A stretch of 64,000 nucleotides of DNA. Origin: Neobacillus sp. PS3-12. Its GTDB lineage: Bacteria; Bacillota; Bacilli; Bacillales; Cytobacillaceae. The notes beneath the pieces were generated by a model, which made no database searches, was not told the origin of the DNA, and was given only the letters and a program-made list of their open reading frames with translations. Location: contig NZ_CP133268.1 of the NCBI RefSeq assembly GCF_030915385.1, positions 310,001-374,000 of the forward strand, written 5' to 3'. Made by a program: the position numbers and the translations under genes. Positions 1-9,238 of the stretch are shown piece by piece (the stretch's first letter is position 1; each line of letters opens with the position of its first letter).

Positions 1-84
1 TGCAAGAAAGCGCTTCCAAATGGATTCAAGTTTTTTTTCTATACTAAAAATGTTATCAAACCTGCTAACCAATATTTTTGTCAT
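1..84 (-). CDS. N-terminal end of an unknown protein (cut by window edge)
   Basis: An ATG at 84-82 follows a good ribosome site (GGAGG, about 7 bases upstream) and opens a frame with no stop through base 1, giving 28 residues that begin MTKILVSRF. Too little is present to recognise a family. The strong ribosome site and open frame make a real gene start likely; it could also be a remnant, since the next 1.6 kb is decayed DNA. Confidence 0.45.
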   Translation of the reverse strand, partial: MTKILVSRFDNIFSIEKKLESIWKRFLA

Positions 85-253
85 ACTGAACCTCCAAAAT
101 GCTAAATGTAATTATTATATAATTATTAAATATATTTAGAATATTTAGATATATATATATTATTTCATATAAAAAGAGTTAAATCAACCATACTTTGAGC
201 TGCGTCTTCTTTAGTATTTTTTACCTACTTTCAGAATTTAATTTTCATGGTAG

Positions 254-475
254 ACTGATACACAACGACCAGGTACACCACAAATTGTCGCTCTCTTTAA
301 GAGAAACACGCAGGATAGATTAATCTTTGTATGGTTGCTGCACCAGCCTCAATTTATTGCTAAAAAGTGGTGGCATAATTTGCTGCACAATCAAACTGCT
401 CTGTTGATTCGATTATGGTTATATAGACATAAAGATGTTGTTATTACAGCAGTTCCTTATCATTTAAGGAAATAA
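254..475 (+). pseudogene. C-terminal remnant of an amino-acid permease (APC-like)
   Basis: The frame reads about 73 residues, including WHNLLHNQTALLIRLWLYR and ending VVITAVPYHLRK before the stop. This looks like the cytoplasmic tail of APC-family amino acid permeases, where a VPYHL ending is common. An in-frame stop at 251-253 and no membrane-spanning sequence upstream show that the transporter body is gone. Family assignment is from memory of such tails and is moderate. Confidence 0.45.
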
Positions 476-515
476 CTCATAAAGGCATGGGATCTCTCAT
501 GCCTTTATGAGTTAT
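472..515. terminator. Perfect 18-bp inverted repeat after permease tail
   Basis: Bases 472-489 and 498-515 are perfect reverse complements around an 8-base loop. The repeat starts on the stop codon of the permease remnant, so it was probably that gene's terminator. No T-run follows on the plus strand, so it may be a weak terminator or simply a relic. Confidence 0.5.
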
Positions 516-648
516 AAATTCAATCGTTTTTTTCGTTATCTTTACGATTTTCTGCAGTGAACAATAATTCATACTATCGATGCGTTATCAGTAAGAAATT
601 CAAGAAAACACACATATTATAAAGAGATGGGATTGTGAAGGAATCTAC

Positions 649-1385
649 TCAAGTTACGGGTGCGTTTGTTGAACAAGAATTAAAATGGGTAATACATATT
701 AAAAATAAAAAACGTAAGTTTTTCAGTGCCCTCCTTGCTCTAGAGGGGCTTTTCTTATTTATTTTATTGTTTTGACACCAATCTAATTCCAAAACTCCTG
801 TTATACTAATAAAACCCAATATAATGGCATGCAATATATCAAGTTTCAAAAGAAGTTGATGCATTCGATCATATAGCACATTCAACCACCGGTCTACCCC
901 CAGGATCATCCAATTGGCAATTGTTTGTCGAGACAAAGCGAGCCACATCCGATTAAATTGTTTTTCCTGGCGATATAAAGGCAGTCCTTCCACATATTTT
1001 TGAGTTTATGATATACGCCATAATAGAAGGTGACGATAGACTTCCTGAAATGACAGGCTTGGCGACAAGAGTAAACATAGCGAACATGTTTCACTACTTT
1101 CTATTCCACAGGAATAAATTTTAGTTCTTGGCGTACTTCCGTACTCATTTCATGTTATGCTCCACCGCAACACGAAAAATCCTATTCCTCAGAGGATAAA
1201 CGATATTCAATCGTTTCCACAGGCAGGTTTTCTAACATAATTTCACGATGACTAGGTTTTTTACGGCGTCGTTGATAAGAGATGGAGTCTAAAGTAAGTT
1301 CAGGCAGATCAAGATTTGCTTCTTTTTCAACTTCATTGAAAAGTTCTAGTTGATCTGGATGAGTTTTTTCGCTAGAGGATCCAAA
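649..1385 (-). pseudogene. IS66 transposase TnpC, fragments
   Basis: Three stretches are recognisable in different frames. The first (1385 to about 1190) reads SSSEKTHPDQLELFNEVE and then RRRKKPSHREIMLENLPVE, the region before the zinc finger. The second (about 1175 to 1020) has HVRYVYSCRQ of the zinc-binding domain. The third (993-649) has [20 protein letters not shown] and TIANWM, the start of the catalytic region. Stops and deletions separate them and the DDE core is absent. Confidence 0.65.
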
Positions 1386-1489
1386 TCAAATTCTTCTTTT
1401 ACGAGAACAGCTAAGCAATCAATAGATTTTCGTAAATCTGTGCTACCTCGAGCGAGGTAGACACGATCCACGGCAGCTTCAATTAGCAT
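1346..1489 (-). pseudogene. IS66 TnpB N-terminal fragment
   Basis: From the ATG at 1489 the frame reads VYLARGSTDLRKSIDCLAVLV, the hallmark start of IS66 TnpB (normally about 115 residues). It is cut after about 36 family-like codons and runs to a stop at 1346 in sequence that belongs to tnpC. A deletion joined tnpB to tnpC around base 1385. Confidence 0.6.
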
Positions 1490-1707
1490 AAGGATTTGAG
1501 CTTCCTTACAACATCAAGAAATAGTACTGGATCATATCCAGGCTTTACTTCAATGGTAACTTCTCCTACTTTCACAAGTAAGTTAGTATTTCCAACGACC
1601 TGATCATCAACATCAATAGATAGCCACTTTGAATCTTTTAAACTCCTGGAATCAGGAATTTCAGCGGAATTAAATTTCTTTAACCAGTAAAAATGGTCTA
1701 TTTTCAT
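1483..1707 (-). pseudogene. IS66 accessory protein TnpA, C-terminal fragment
   Basis: The 74-residue frame contains FYWLKKF, the end of the IS66 TnpA helix-turn-helix region, and ends with the typical VKVGEVTIEVKPGYDP block followed by a VVRKLKSL helix. The first part of the protein (roughly 30 residues of DNA-binding domain) is missing upstream of 1707. The stop overlaps the tnpB start at 1489. Confidence 0.6.
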
Positions 1708-2021
1708 TGATATAAAGCTGTTTTCAAGGTTTTTATGCGAAAAATTGCGGAGGTTCCAGTATTAGAAAAATAATGTACAATGATTTATGTTCTTGCTGAT
1801 TGAGGTGCGATTTTATTGTCTAAACCTACTGTTAAAATTGTGCTATTTTTCAGTTTAAAGCTCTGTTAATTATTCATTATTTATTTACGTGTATGAAAAT
1901 TCATAGGTGGAGAATTTCCGTCTAATGTATATAGAGGAAGCTTAAGAAGTAGATATAAGCGGAGAATTCCGATTAACTGCTCTAAAATAAGACAAAATCC
2001 AAAGATTTGGTAAATATAAAT

Positions 2022-2118
2022 GGAAAAATCCCCTTTATTTTTAAGGAAATATAGGTATTTCCCAATTTAAACGGAATTATACTGTTTATTTTTCAAACAC
2101 AGTGAAATCAACATTCAG
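2022..2118. repeat. Dispersed repeat, copy 1 of 2
   Basis: This 97-bp stretch matches 27743-27839 in the same orientation. Over the last 78 bp I count four differences. It contains AATTTAAACGGAA and TTTATTTTTCAAACACAG blocks and has no reading frame. It lies in a gene-free 500-bp stretch next to the IS66 relic. Function is unknown. Confidence 0.75.
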
Positions 2119-2212
2119 CGAAATTGAAATTAAGTTTATAGAGGGTAAAGAATCATAAAATGGTGATTTGCAAGATTTATTCTTGGCGTATGATGAAGAA
2201 AATAGATGAATA

Positions 2213-2245
2213 GAAAAGAGCATCCAATGATGCTCTTTTCTTTTT
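2213..2245 (+). terminator. Rho-independent terminator-like hairpin
   Basis: An 11-bp stem (GAAAAGAGCAT with ATGCTCTTTTC), a 6-base loop and a T-run. No intact plus-strand gene precedes it, so it may be left over from a lost gene. Between here and 2426 lie only a run of ten C (2345-2354) and an imperfect hairpin near the end of the SWIM gene. Confidence 0.6.
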
Positions 2246-2426
2246 AAAATAATGTTATTTTTGGAGTGGATTTAATTACCGAAATAGATGCGAAATACTG
2301 TGTTTTTTTTACAAAACTCCCCATCAAGAGAACCCATTACTTGACCCCCCCCCCTCCCTTTTTAGCCGAAAGGAGGGTTTTCAGGGTAGAGCCAAATATA
2401 AAAATGCCTGGCACAATGCCCAAAAT

Positions 2427-4112
2427 CTATTTAAATGTTCTTTCAAATTTTTCAAGTTCGTCAAGAAACGCTGGCCTTTTTTTGTTCTTTTCTTTTAATT
2501 CATTCACTAGTTTAAGTGCACTGCTGTTGTCAAAGGCCTTCTTATATATTTTTATGATCGAACATACTTGTTTGTATTTTTTTCTGTCATTTGCCCGTTC
2601 GGAAGCTATTTCAATATATGTTTTAAAAATGGCATTTACCTCATCTTGGTAATTGTTTATGAGATAAGAGTAAAGGCTTTGGATCGATGATGGCTCCATG
2701 CTGCAATATTTAAGCAGTTTTTCTGAAAGATTCTCTGTTTTTAGTATTTCTACATAAGTTGAAGGTACATGCTTTCTGTTTTCAAAACTTTGTAGAATTG
2801 TTTGTAAGACAGTCGGCCATTCAGCTGAAGTGTATCGTTCTTTCAATTTACTATAATAATTAAATTCATTTTCAAGAACAAAATCGAGCAGCAGTTTCCG
2901 CTGGCTTTCCTTGTCGCCCAATCCTTCATATCCTTGCAGCCTGTATTGCTTCCATTTATGAACGAGCCCACGATAGTTTTTATCCGTTTCTTCCCCATCC
3001 GTGCAGAGACGAATAACTTCCAGATAATTTTCTTTCCGTAATTGATGAATAATCGCTTTTTCTCTAAAATCGCTATAGCGAATATTATCATGAATAAATT
3101 GAAGTGCCTTTTCTTCCCCATCGAAACGTTCCAATAGCTCAAGTTGAAGCAGTTTGACCTCTCCCATCAAATAACCTGTACTCCAGGAATCATCTTTTTT
3201 GGAACTTTCGATCATCCGGGCAAGCTCTGTTTCTAGCTTTTGTCTGATGATAGGATTAAAAGCTAAATATACACAGGATTGGAAAAGATTCAGCTTCCAA
3301 TCTGTCCAGTCTTCATAGCGTTGACCGAGAGCTTCTTTCATGATGATTTCATAAAGCTTCTGCTGCTGATGCTCGTCCAATTGATGCACATGACTCAAAA
3401 CGACATCATTGATGATATCGAAACTTTCATTCATAACCATGCTTACTTCTCCGTTGGAATCATCACAAAATCCTAACATATCCATTACGGAAGATTGAGC
3501 GAGAAGGCAGAGTGAAACAGCGTTTTCCGTCTCGCCTGTTTCAACCCTTTCACGTGCTTTTTCAAGGGTCATATAAACCCCAATTAGAGCATCACTAACC
3601 CGATTCCATGCGATAAAACCACGAGATGTAGCTTTACGAATATAGTCTTTGATCAACTTTTTGCCTTCGGCCATTTCATTCTTTACAGGAGCATATTGAA
3701 AGAGCAGTCGCTTTTCAATTTCCGGATATTCCTGTGAAAGATCAATAATGATATTTTGAAGTTTCTCTTTTGAAAAATTGGAAAGGAGGGTTGGCAAATT
3801 GAGCTTCTTTTCCTTTAATTGTTTCGGCCTTTTGCTTTCGCTGACGACATCATTTTCCAAGGCAAAAAAAGCTGCAACTTGGTGTTTACAATACTCTCCA
3901 AAGTCATAAGGACAGTCGCAACTTGTCTCCATAATATTTTTATGATTATCTATGATAATTTCAACCGTGTAGTTCTCTGAGCCTTCTACCCCCACTATAT
4001 AATGGTTTGACCCAATTTCTTCAATCTTTTCTACATGACCTTTTTTAAAGTAGTCCTTGCCACGTTTTAAAATCACATCATCTATTAACTCTTGAAAATT
4101 ATTAAGATTCAT
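2427..4112 (-). CDS. SWIM zinc-finger domain protein
   Basis: A 561-residue protein starting MNLNNFQELI. The SWIM motif CxCx(n)CxH is seen at residues 65-77 (CDCPYDFGEYCKH), as in other Bacillus SWIM proteins of unknown function; SWIM domains bind zinc and usually serve DNA or protein binding. The remaining 480 residues are helical and charged, suggestive of TPR-like repeats, without a recognised enzyme motif. I chose the ATG at 4112 because AAAGGG stands about 10 bases upstream; an in-frame ATG at 4184 would add 24 residues. It is transcribed alone. Confidence 0.8.
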   Translation of the reverse strand: MNLNNFQELIDDVILKRGKDYFKKGHVEKIEEIGSNHYIVGVEGSENYTVEIIIDNHKNIMETSCDCPYDFGEYCKHQVAAFFALENDVVSESKRPKQLKEKKLNLPTLLSNFSKEKLQNIIIDLSQEYPEIEKRLLFQYAPVKNEMAEGKKLIKDYIRKATSRGFIAWNRVSDALIGVYMTLEKARERVETGETENAVSLCLLAQSSVMDMLGFCDDSNGEVSMVMNESFDIINDVVLSHVHQLDEHQQQKLYEIIMKEALGQRYEDWTDWKLNLFQSCVYLAFNPIIRQKLETELARMIESSKKDDSWSTGYLMGEVKLLQLELLERFDGEEKALQFIHDNIRYSDFREKAIIHQLRKENYLEVIRLCTDGEETDKNYRGLVHKWKQYRLQGYEGLGDKESQRKLLLDFVLENEFNYYSKLKERYTSAEWPTVLQTILQSFENRKHVPSTYVEILKTENLSEKLLKYCSMEPSSIQSLYSYLINNYQDEVNAIFKTYIEIASERANDRKKYKQVCSIIKIYKKAFDNSSALKLVNELKEKNKKRPAFLDELEKFERTFK

Positions 4113-4240
4113 TGCTAGCACCCTTTGAGTAATTTTCCGATTTTTGATGTTTACTGGATCCCTAAAAAGACATGGTTTTTTCAATTAAACTTTTAATAAT
4201 CATTATTATAATGGATTCCGCCGTTGGTAACCATAAAAAT

Positions 4241-4271
4241 AGTCGGTTACGAGATTGCGTAACCGACTTTT
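4241..4271. terminator. Hairpin terminator-like element
   Basis: A perfect 10-bp stem AGTCGGTTAC / GTAACCGACT with an 8-base loop and a short T-run on the plus strand. It lies upstream of the SWIM gene and has no plus-strand gene before it, so its host transcript is unclear. Confidence 0.5.
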
Positions 4272-4998
4272 CTCAATTAGGTGACACTTAAAACTTAGAG
4301 AGATTAACCACTATCATATATTACTTGATTGCACTACAGCTATAACTATATAGGTATAATTTAATCGGCAATTAGCCAAGGTTTATGAAAGATCAGTCCA
4401 TTATAAATGTGCTTTTTGCTTTAGTAATCTTAACTTCTGGTTCTTAGTTAATCTTCTCCAAAAACTTACTTTGAATTTCATTGTAAGCCCTCCAATCAGG
4501 TTTCACCATCATTCAACATTACTATTGTGTTTTCTATTTTAGCAAACAAAATTATTTTAATCAGATATAATTACCGACTTTTTTTTACTAGAATTAACAA
4601 AATTTACTGTAAATATAACCTATGAAATAGGCTTGGAAAAAGAAAAACAATAAAACTTGCTATTTATGTCGAAATAATAATTAAATTTTTTGAAAAAATG
4701 TGTCATTAATGTGAACAGATACTGACCTTTTTAATCGGATCAGTTCTTTTCACATACATTAATAAGCTCGTTTTTCCCAGGTGTATATCCTACAGTATTT
4801 ACATACAACCAAAGTCTCAGATTTAAAAATTTATCTTCTACAAAAAATGGTATGAGGTCCTATGATTGGCCACTCTCTTACCTATATAGTCGCCTTTTTC
4901 TGAAAACGGAAGGAATTCTCCATATTTTATCTAATAATCATAGGAAGCAAGATTCTTTATTTTTCAGGTTGATACTATTAAAAAAGGTGGGATGAGAA
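4272..4998. other. 727-bp AT-rich gap without a recognisable gene
   Basis: No frame with coding character and no RNA gene was recognised. An imperfect inverted repeat (GTGAACAGATACTGA with a partly matching TTCTTTTCAC arm) sits around 4710-4755. The promoter of the following gene is presumably within the last 150 bp. Confidence 0.4.
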
Positions 4999-5715
4999 TT
5001 GGCTTTTTCTAAGGTATTGAAATTTGGAGGTAAAGTAATTAAGGTAGTAGCAGACTTTCAAGAAACGGATAAAATCGGAAAGGAAAATTTGGATGCGATT
5101 AAAACGGCAGTAGATGAAGTTGGATATGTCCGAGACGAAGGTAAGAACCCTTTACATTCAACAATGCGAAAGTTTACACATAAAAAGCGGAAAGGTCATT
5201 TAAGTTTTCCCCCTATTCCACAACCAGAAACTGAAAATAATGAGGAACTATTTGAATGGATCTATAAAGAATCTATGAATATTTTTTCCCAATTACGTGA
5301 AAACATTAAAGAAACCTGTGAACTCAATCCACAATATAGGAGAATTAAATTTAGGATCTATGATGACATGCTGATCTTTCATGTTCCAAGTGATTTAGGG
5401 GATGACTGGGGATATTTCAAGGATAACGTACTATTAGAGTCCTTTGCTTTACAGTCCCGTCTCGAAAAATTAAACAGATATCATTTCAATAATGAGGAAC
5501 TAAATAGAATAACTGAGGCCAAAGAAAAAGTAAAATCCTTAAGTCATCCGCCTTCCAATTTTTCTTTAGCCAATCGATTTTATAAAACAGATAAATTACT
5601 TGCAGCCTATTTTTCCAGGGAATCGTTGATGAAACTTTTATTCAAATTTACAACTGAAGAAGAATATGAAAAAGTAATAATCAATCAAAGACAAATAGAC
5701 TTAAAAAAGCCTTGA
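4999..5715 (+). CDS. Hypothetical protein, 238 aa
   Basis: Starts at TTG 4999, preceded by AGGTGGG at a usable distance; the nearby ATG at 4992 is in another frame. The protein is soluble and charged, with a basic patch KKRKGH near residue 64 and a helical second half. There is no signal peptide, membrane segment or motif I recognise. It stands alone and is followed by a clear terminator. Confidence 0.65.
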   Translation: MAFSKVLKFGGKVIKVVADFQETDKIGKENLDAIKTAVDEVGYVRDEGKNPLHSTMRKFTHKKRKGHLSFPPIPQPETENNEELFEWIYKESMNIFSQLRENIKETCELNPQYRRIKFRIYDDMLIFHVPSDLGDDWGYFKDNVLLESFALQSRLEKLNRYHFNNEELNRITEAKEKVKSLSHPPSNFSLANRFYKTDKLLAAYFSRESLMKLLFKFTTEEEYEKVIINQRQIDLKKP

Positions 5716-5798
5716 TGATGGATCGTATCTTTTCTATATCAAATATTTTGCATTTGTGATTAGACAGTCATTCGTAATTTTCAATCACATATCATCTA

Positions 5799-5838
5799 AA
5801 AACCGACATTTCTTGTGTAGGAAACGTCGGTTTTCTTT
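5799..5838 (+). terminator. Rho-independent terminator
   Basis: AAACCGAC pairs with GTCGGTTT, extended by TTTC/GAAA with a bulge, followed by TTCTTT. It ends the 4999-5715 gene; the minus-strand gene at 5885 converges on it. Confidence 0.75.
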
Positions 5839-5884
5839 GTATTTTCTCATTACCACTAGTTATGTAAAAAATGAATTAATTAAA

Positions 5885-6445
5885 TTAAGATTTATTAATT
5901 AAATTTACTCTTTGAACCAGCCATTTTACAAACATTGCTTTTGCGACGTAAATTGGAAGTGAATAAATATATTTCCAATTTTCTAATTTGTAAATACCTA
6001 ACCAAACTGTCAAAGGTTCAAATATAAAAGTAAAAATTATTGCCATTATTAAATTAGCAATGATAAATGATTTCCACTTTTTAAAGAATTGATAAATCGT
6101 CATATGTGCAACAATAAGTATTCCATTATCAACTGCGATTAATCGTGGCATTACTTGTAATAAATTATAGGGATACGACCAAAGATGAGTACTAACACCT
6201 ATATCATCCAAAAGTCCAACCAAAATCATTAATATGGCCCCAAAAAGTAAAATTTCCTTTAATCTATTTTTATCAACATATTTCCACCATACAAACCAAG
6301 GAAAAATAAAAATAAACAAAAGTAACCACCATTGAAATGTAAACAAGTCGTGATGGAGCCAATATTCATTTTTCATTTCTGTTAATTTATATTCGATTTT
6401 TTGTATTTTTTCATAACTTGGGTAGGATGATTTCAATTTTTCCAC
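5885..6445 (-). CDS. CBO0543-type membrane protein (copy 1)
   Basis: A 186-residue membrane protein with about five hydrophobic segments (roughly residues 38-54, 63-81, 105-120, 125-142, 160-178) after a charged amphipathic N-terminus. The layout and motifs such as LWSYPYNLL and WKYIYSLPIY fit the CBO0543 family of Bacillus and Clostridium membrane proteins, whose function is unknown. Two further members lie at 12991 and 13788. It is monocistronic. Confidence 0.7.
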   Translation of the reverse strand: MEKLKSSYPSYEKIQKIEYKLTEMKNEYWLHHDLFTFQWWLLLFIFIFPWFVWWKYVDKNRLKEILLFGAILMILVGLLDDIGVSTHLWSYPYNLLQVMPRLIAVDNGILIVAHMTIYQFFKKWKSFIIANLIMAIIFTFIFEPLTVWLGIYKLENWKYIYSLPIYVAKAMFVKWLVQRVNLINKS

Positions 6446-6512
6446 TCTCTTAAATACTTATTATTATCTTACGACAACTTTTTTAGCATAAAAGTTACTT
6501 CTCCATAACACA

Positions 6513-7001
6513 TTAATTATAATCTACGCCTGGAATTTTGGCGTTTATCACCCTACTCCCATAACTTTCTCCTTTCATGACATCAAGAAAGCTTTGTCCA
6601 TATTCTAAAAAGCCTAGTAGTTCATTGTCTGATAAATGGTTTACTGGAAAAGGGAAGTGTTCCATCTCTTGAACCGACTCGACTAATTTTTGAAATAATT
6701 GTTCCCCCTCTTTTGTAATGGATACTTTTTTATATTTCCGTTGTTCCGTATCAGGAGAAACATAAACCAAACCCTTGAACTCTAAAGGTTTTAGTAATCT
6801 TGTCACAGTAGAAATATGCCAGCACCCTAATTCACTTATTTGTGTTGGGGTAAGTGATGGGTTTACAGAAAGTAAAAATAAAATGTGCTGTTGTGCAGGG
6901 GAAATACGATGCTCCTTACCTAACTCCGACCATTGTTCTTCCATACAGAAATATAATGCTCTAATCACTAATAACATTTTTTGCTTCATCAAAAATTTCA
7001 T
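6513..7001 (-). CDS. MarR-type winged-helix regulator (Hpr/ScoC-like)
   Basis: 162 residues from the ATG at 7001, chosen because GGGAG lies 6 bases upstream; a longer frame to 7055 has no ribosome site. The winged helix covers about residues 35-100, with recognition helix ISTVTRLLKPLEFKGLV and wing TEQRKYKKVSITKEG. The sequence SELGCWHISTVTRLL resembles the Bacillus Hpr/ScoC protease-production regulators more than drug-sensing MarR proteins; targets cannot be inferred. Not obviously in an operon. Confidence 0.8.
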   Translation of the reverse strand: MKFLMKQKMLLVIRALYFCMEEQWSELGKEHRISPAQQHILFLLSVNPSLTPTQISELGCWHISTVTRLLKPLEFKGLVYVSPDTEQRKYKKVSITKEGEQLFQKLVESVQEMEHFPFPVNHLSDNELLGFLEYGQSFLDVMKGESYGSRVINAKIPGVDYN

Positions 7002-7104
7002 TTTTAGCTCCCTACTTGCAGATACAATTGTAAATACAAGTATTATTTTTTTCAAAAAGATGTGATATTATCCATTTTTATATTTTAAAATAGGTAAAAA
7101 AAAT

Positions 7105-7154
7105 AAGAGCCAAAATACGCAAGAAATGCAAACCTTGCATATTTTATGCTCTTT
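7105..7154. terminator. Long hairpin between ABC permease and MarR gene
   Basis: AAGAGC...GCTCTT forms the base of an imperfect stem continuing CAAAATACGCAAG / CTTGCATATTTTATG. In the minus direction it would end the ABC transporter transcript. A second small hairpin (CACAATTCTT / AAGAATTGCG) is at about 7210-7232. Confidence 0.45.
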
Positions 7155-7270
7155 AACACCCATTTCCTTTAGCCTTGTGAACAATCTAAACCTTTACCAA
7201 AGAAAGAGTGCACAATTCTTGTGGAAGAATTGCGAACCTCGTAGTAAAAAGAAGGGGCTATTATCTCGTC

Positions 7271-8032
7271 TTAACCTGAAATATCCTTTCTTTGAAAAAA
7301 AATCCATGCACTCCCTAAATAGATTGATAAATATAAAATCAGTATAATAAGTGAAAACAGAAGTGACATTCCATTGAACGGTGGTTTACTAATAAAATAT
7401 TGTCCAAGATCTGTATTGGCAAAAACTATATATTTTCCTAATTCTAGCTTATAAGAAGATAGTAGTTGTACCATAGTGTTTCCGCCAAACAAGAGTAGCA
7501 TGGTAAAACCAATTGCTATTCCACTATTCTTTGCAATTGTTGAAATAGCAAACGCCAAGGTTGAGACCATTAGAACTTCAACCATGCAATTAGCATAATT
7601 AATTGAAACTTTTTGAATTAATCCATTCACTGCTCCCATGTCTGTAAAACCAAGCAGTGTGATCCCAATCAAGAATGATAGGATAAAATATATACCAATT
7701 GAGTACAATCCAAATAATAGTGTAGTGATATATTTTGATAATAATATTTTTGAACGCTTTGCTGGTCTTATTAATAGAAATGTAGCTGTTCCTTGCTCAA
7801 ATTCGCTTGACACAATGGTTCCTGCAATCGGGATGATGAATAGCTGGAGTAGGGATAAATGGTCTGAATTAGATTTCAATATATCCCAAAAATTGACCTT
7901 GTCTCCCGAAACAATCACCCAAGCTTTTTCCAAAAAACCTCCCAATAATGCAGCAACAATTATAGCTCCAAAAACAAAATACGTGCTTCTTTTATAAAGG
8001 ATCTTTATATGCTCGACCTTGATCAATCTCAT
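7271..8032 (-). CDS. ABC-2 type transporter permease
   Basis: 253 residues with about six hydrophobic segments and the layout of ABC-2 permeases (BcrB-like): short cytoplasmic N-terminus MRLIKVEHIKILYKR, a first membrane helix, then a conserved EFEQGTATFLLIRPAKRSK loop typical of this family. Its start overlaps the stop of the ATPase gene by 4 bases (ATGA), so the two are translationally coupled and form one exporter, of unknown substrate (peptide or drug resistance is typical). Confidence 0.85.
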   Translation of the reverse strand: MRLIKVEHIKILYKRSTYFVFGAIIVAALLGGFLEKAWVIVSGDKVNFWDILKSNSDHLSLLQLFIIPIAGTIVSSEFEQGTATFLLIRPAKRSKILLSKYITTLLFGLYSIGIYFILSFLIGITLLGFTDMGAVNGLIQKVSINYANCMVEVLMVSTLAFAISTIAKNSGIAIGFTMLLLFGGNTMVQLLSSYKLELGKYIVFANTDLGQYFISKPPFNGMSLLFSLIILILYLSIYLGSAWIFFQRKDISG

Positions 8033-8936
8033 ATGCGTTCACCTGTAATTTCCAAAAAAGAATCCTCAAGAGATTTATGCATTACTTGGATTTGAAACAC
8101 TGAAATATTGTTTTGAACCAAGAGACTATTAATGAGAGGAATTTCTGATTTAGCGATGTTCAATTTTAAAATTGAAGGATCCAAATAGACACGGAAACCA
8201 TTTGTTTTCGCTATATCATAAGCTTTAGCTTGATCATCCACTTCAAATAGTACATCAAGTAAATCGCTCATTTTCTCTGGCTTAACATTTGATAAATGCA
8301 CCAATTCACCTTGTTGGATAATCGCTATTCGATCACAAAGATCTTCAATCTCTTTTAGTAAGTGTGTGGCAATAATAATTGCGACATTTTCATTTTTACT
8401 TATACTCCGCAAATGTCCCCATAATTCGTTTATCCCGTAAGGATCTAACCCATTTGTTGGTTCATCCAACAATAGAAGCCTTGGACGGTGCAATAATGCC
8501 TGAGCAATTCCCAATCTTTGCCTCATGCCAAGTGAATAGGTTCCAACTTTTTTATGTATATTGTCTTTCAAATTTACAAGCTCTACCACTTCTTCGATTC
8601 TTTTAGTTGAGATATTATCGTACATATATGAAAATATCTCAAGATTTTGATATCCTGACATATAGTCATAAAACTTTGGATTTTCAACAATTGCACCGAC
8701 AGAACGAATTGCCTCTTCAAAATTTGTGTCTAAATCATAATTGTTTATTAGGACCTTTCCTGAATTCTTTTTTACTAAACCAAGGATCGAACGTATAATG
8801 GTCGTTTTTCCTGATCCATTTGGACCTAACAAGCCAAAAAGCTCTCCTTCTTTTACATCAAATGTAATATCAGATAGAATTTGTTTCTTTCCTACTTTCT
8901 TATTTGGTGATCAATACGCAACATTTGTTTATTCAT
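8029..8936 (-). CDS. ABC transporter ATP-binding protein (apparent frameshift)
   Basis: The main frame has Walker A GPNGSGKT, signature YSLGMRQRL and Walker B LLLLDEPTNGLDP, followed by a C-terminal domain of the BcrA/drug-exporter type. The natural start is the ATG at 8936 (GGAG 8 bases upstream), giving MNKQMLRIDH; this frame stops after 14 codons, while the main frame continues from NKKVGKKQILSDITF. Adding one base to the run at 8903-8905 joins them into a 302-residue protein of normal length. An internal start at 8832 would lack the sequence before Walker A and is unlikely. Pairs with the permease at 7271. Confidence 0.85.
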
Positions 8937-9238
8937 AAAGGCACTCCACTTTTTTTATAACAAATCATGTACAAAATACTTTTAAATAAGACAACGATAA
9001 ACTAATTTCCCCTCATATATTTGAATAGATAATACCACAATAGCAAAGAACTATTGAACTATCTTTTTTGAAAATCCTTGTTAAACTAACTGTCCTATAG
9101 TTAAGTTTCATCTTTATTAGGTTTTCAATTTAATAAAGCCGACAATAATCCCTCAAAAATTCCCCGATTTCACTAGTATGTTGTTTGGAATAGCATTCAT
9201 ATCTGAATCATAAATTGATATCAAAAGGAGGGAAGAAG
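8937..9238. promoter_or_regulatory. Divergent intergenic region of ABC exporter and tcyP
   Basis: The 302-bp gap must carry both promoters. TGTTTGGAAT at about 9188-9197 resembles half of a CymR cysteine-regulator box (which ends in GGAATTA in B. subtilis), a tentative reading. No clear -35/-10 pair or riboswitch was recognised. Confidence 0.3.

Larger units (their letters stand above)
649..1707 (-). mobile_element. Degenerate IS66-family insertion sequence
   Basis: Pieces of all three IS66 genes lie in the usual tnpA-tnpB-tnpC order on the minus strand, with tnpB overlapping the tnpA stop as in intact elements. tnpB and tnpC are truncated and fused by a deletion near 1385, tnpC has further stops and gaps, and tnpA lacks its N-terminal helix-turn-helix. 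Terminal inverted repeats were not identified. The element cannot transpose by itself. Confidence 0.75.

Noticed and set aside
2266..2652. Plus-strand frame of 128 residues opposite the SWIM gene end
   Set aside because: It overlaps the coding end of a clear gene, has no ribosome site and reads low-complexity sequence.
4272..4998. Riboswitch or small RNA in the long gap
   Set aside because: Only an imperfect inverted repeat was found; no known riboswitch core is visible.
8029..8832. Shorter ABC ATPase starting at MLGPNGSGKTT
   Set aside because: It would lack the strand before Walker A; upstream sequence encodes that part in a frame shifted by one base with its own ribosome site.
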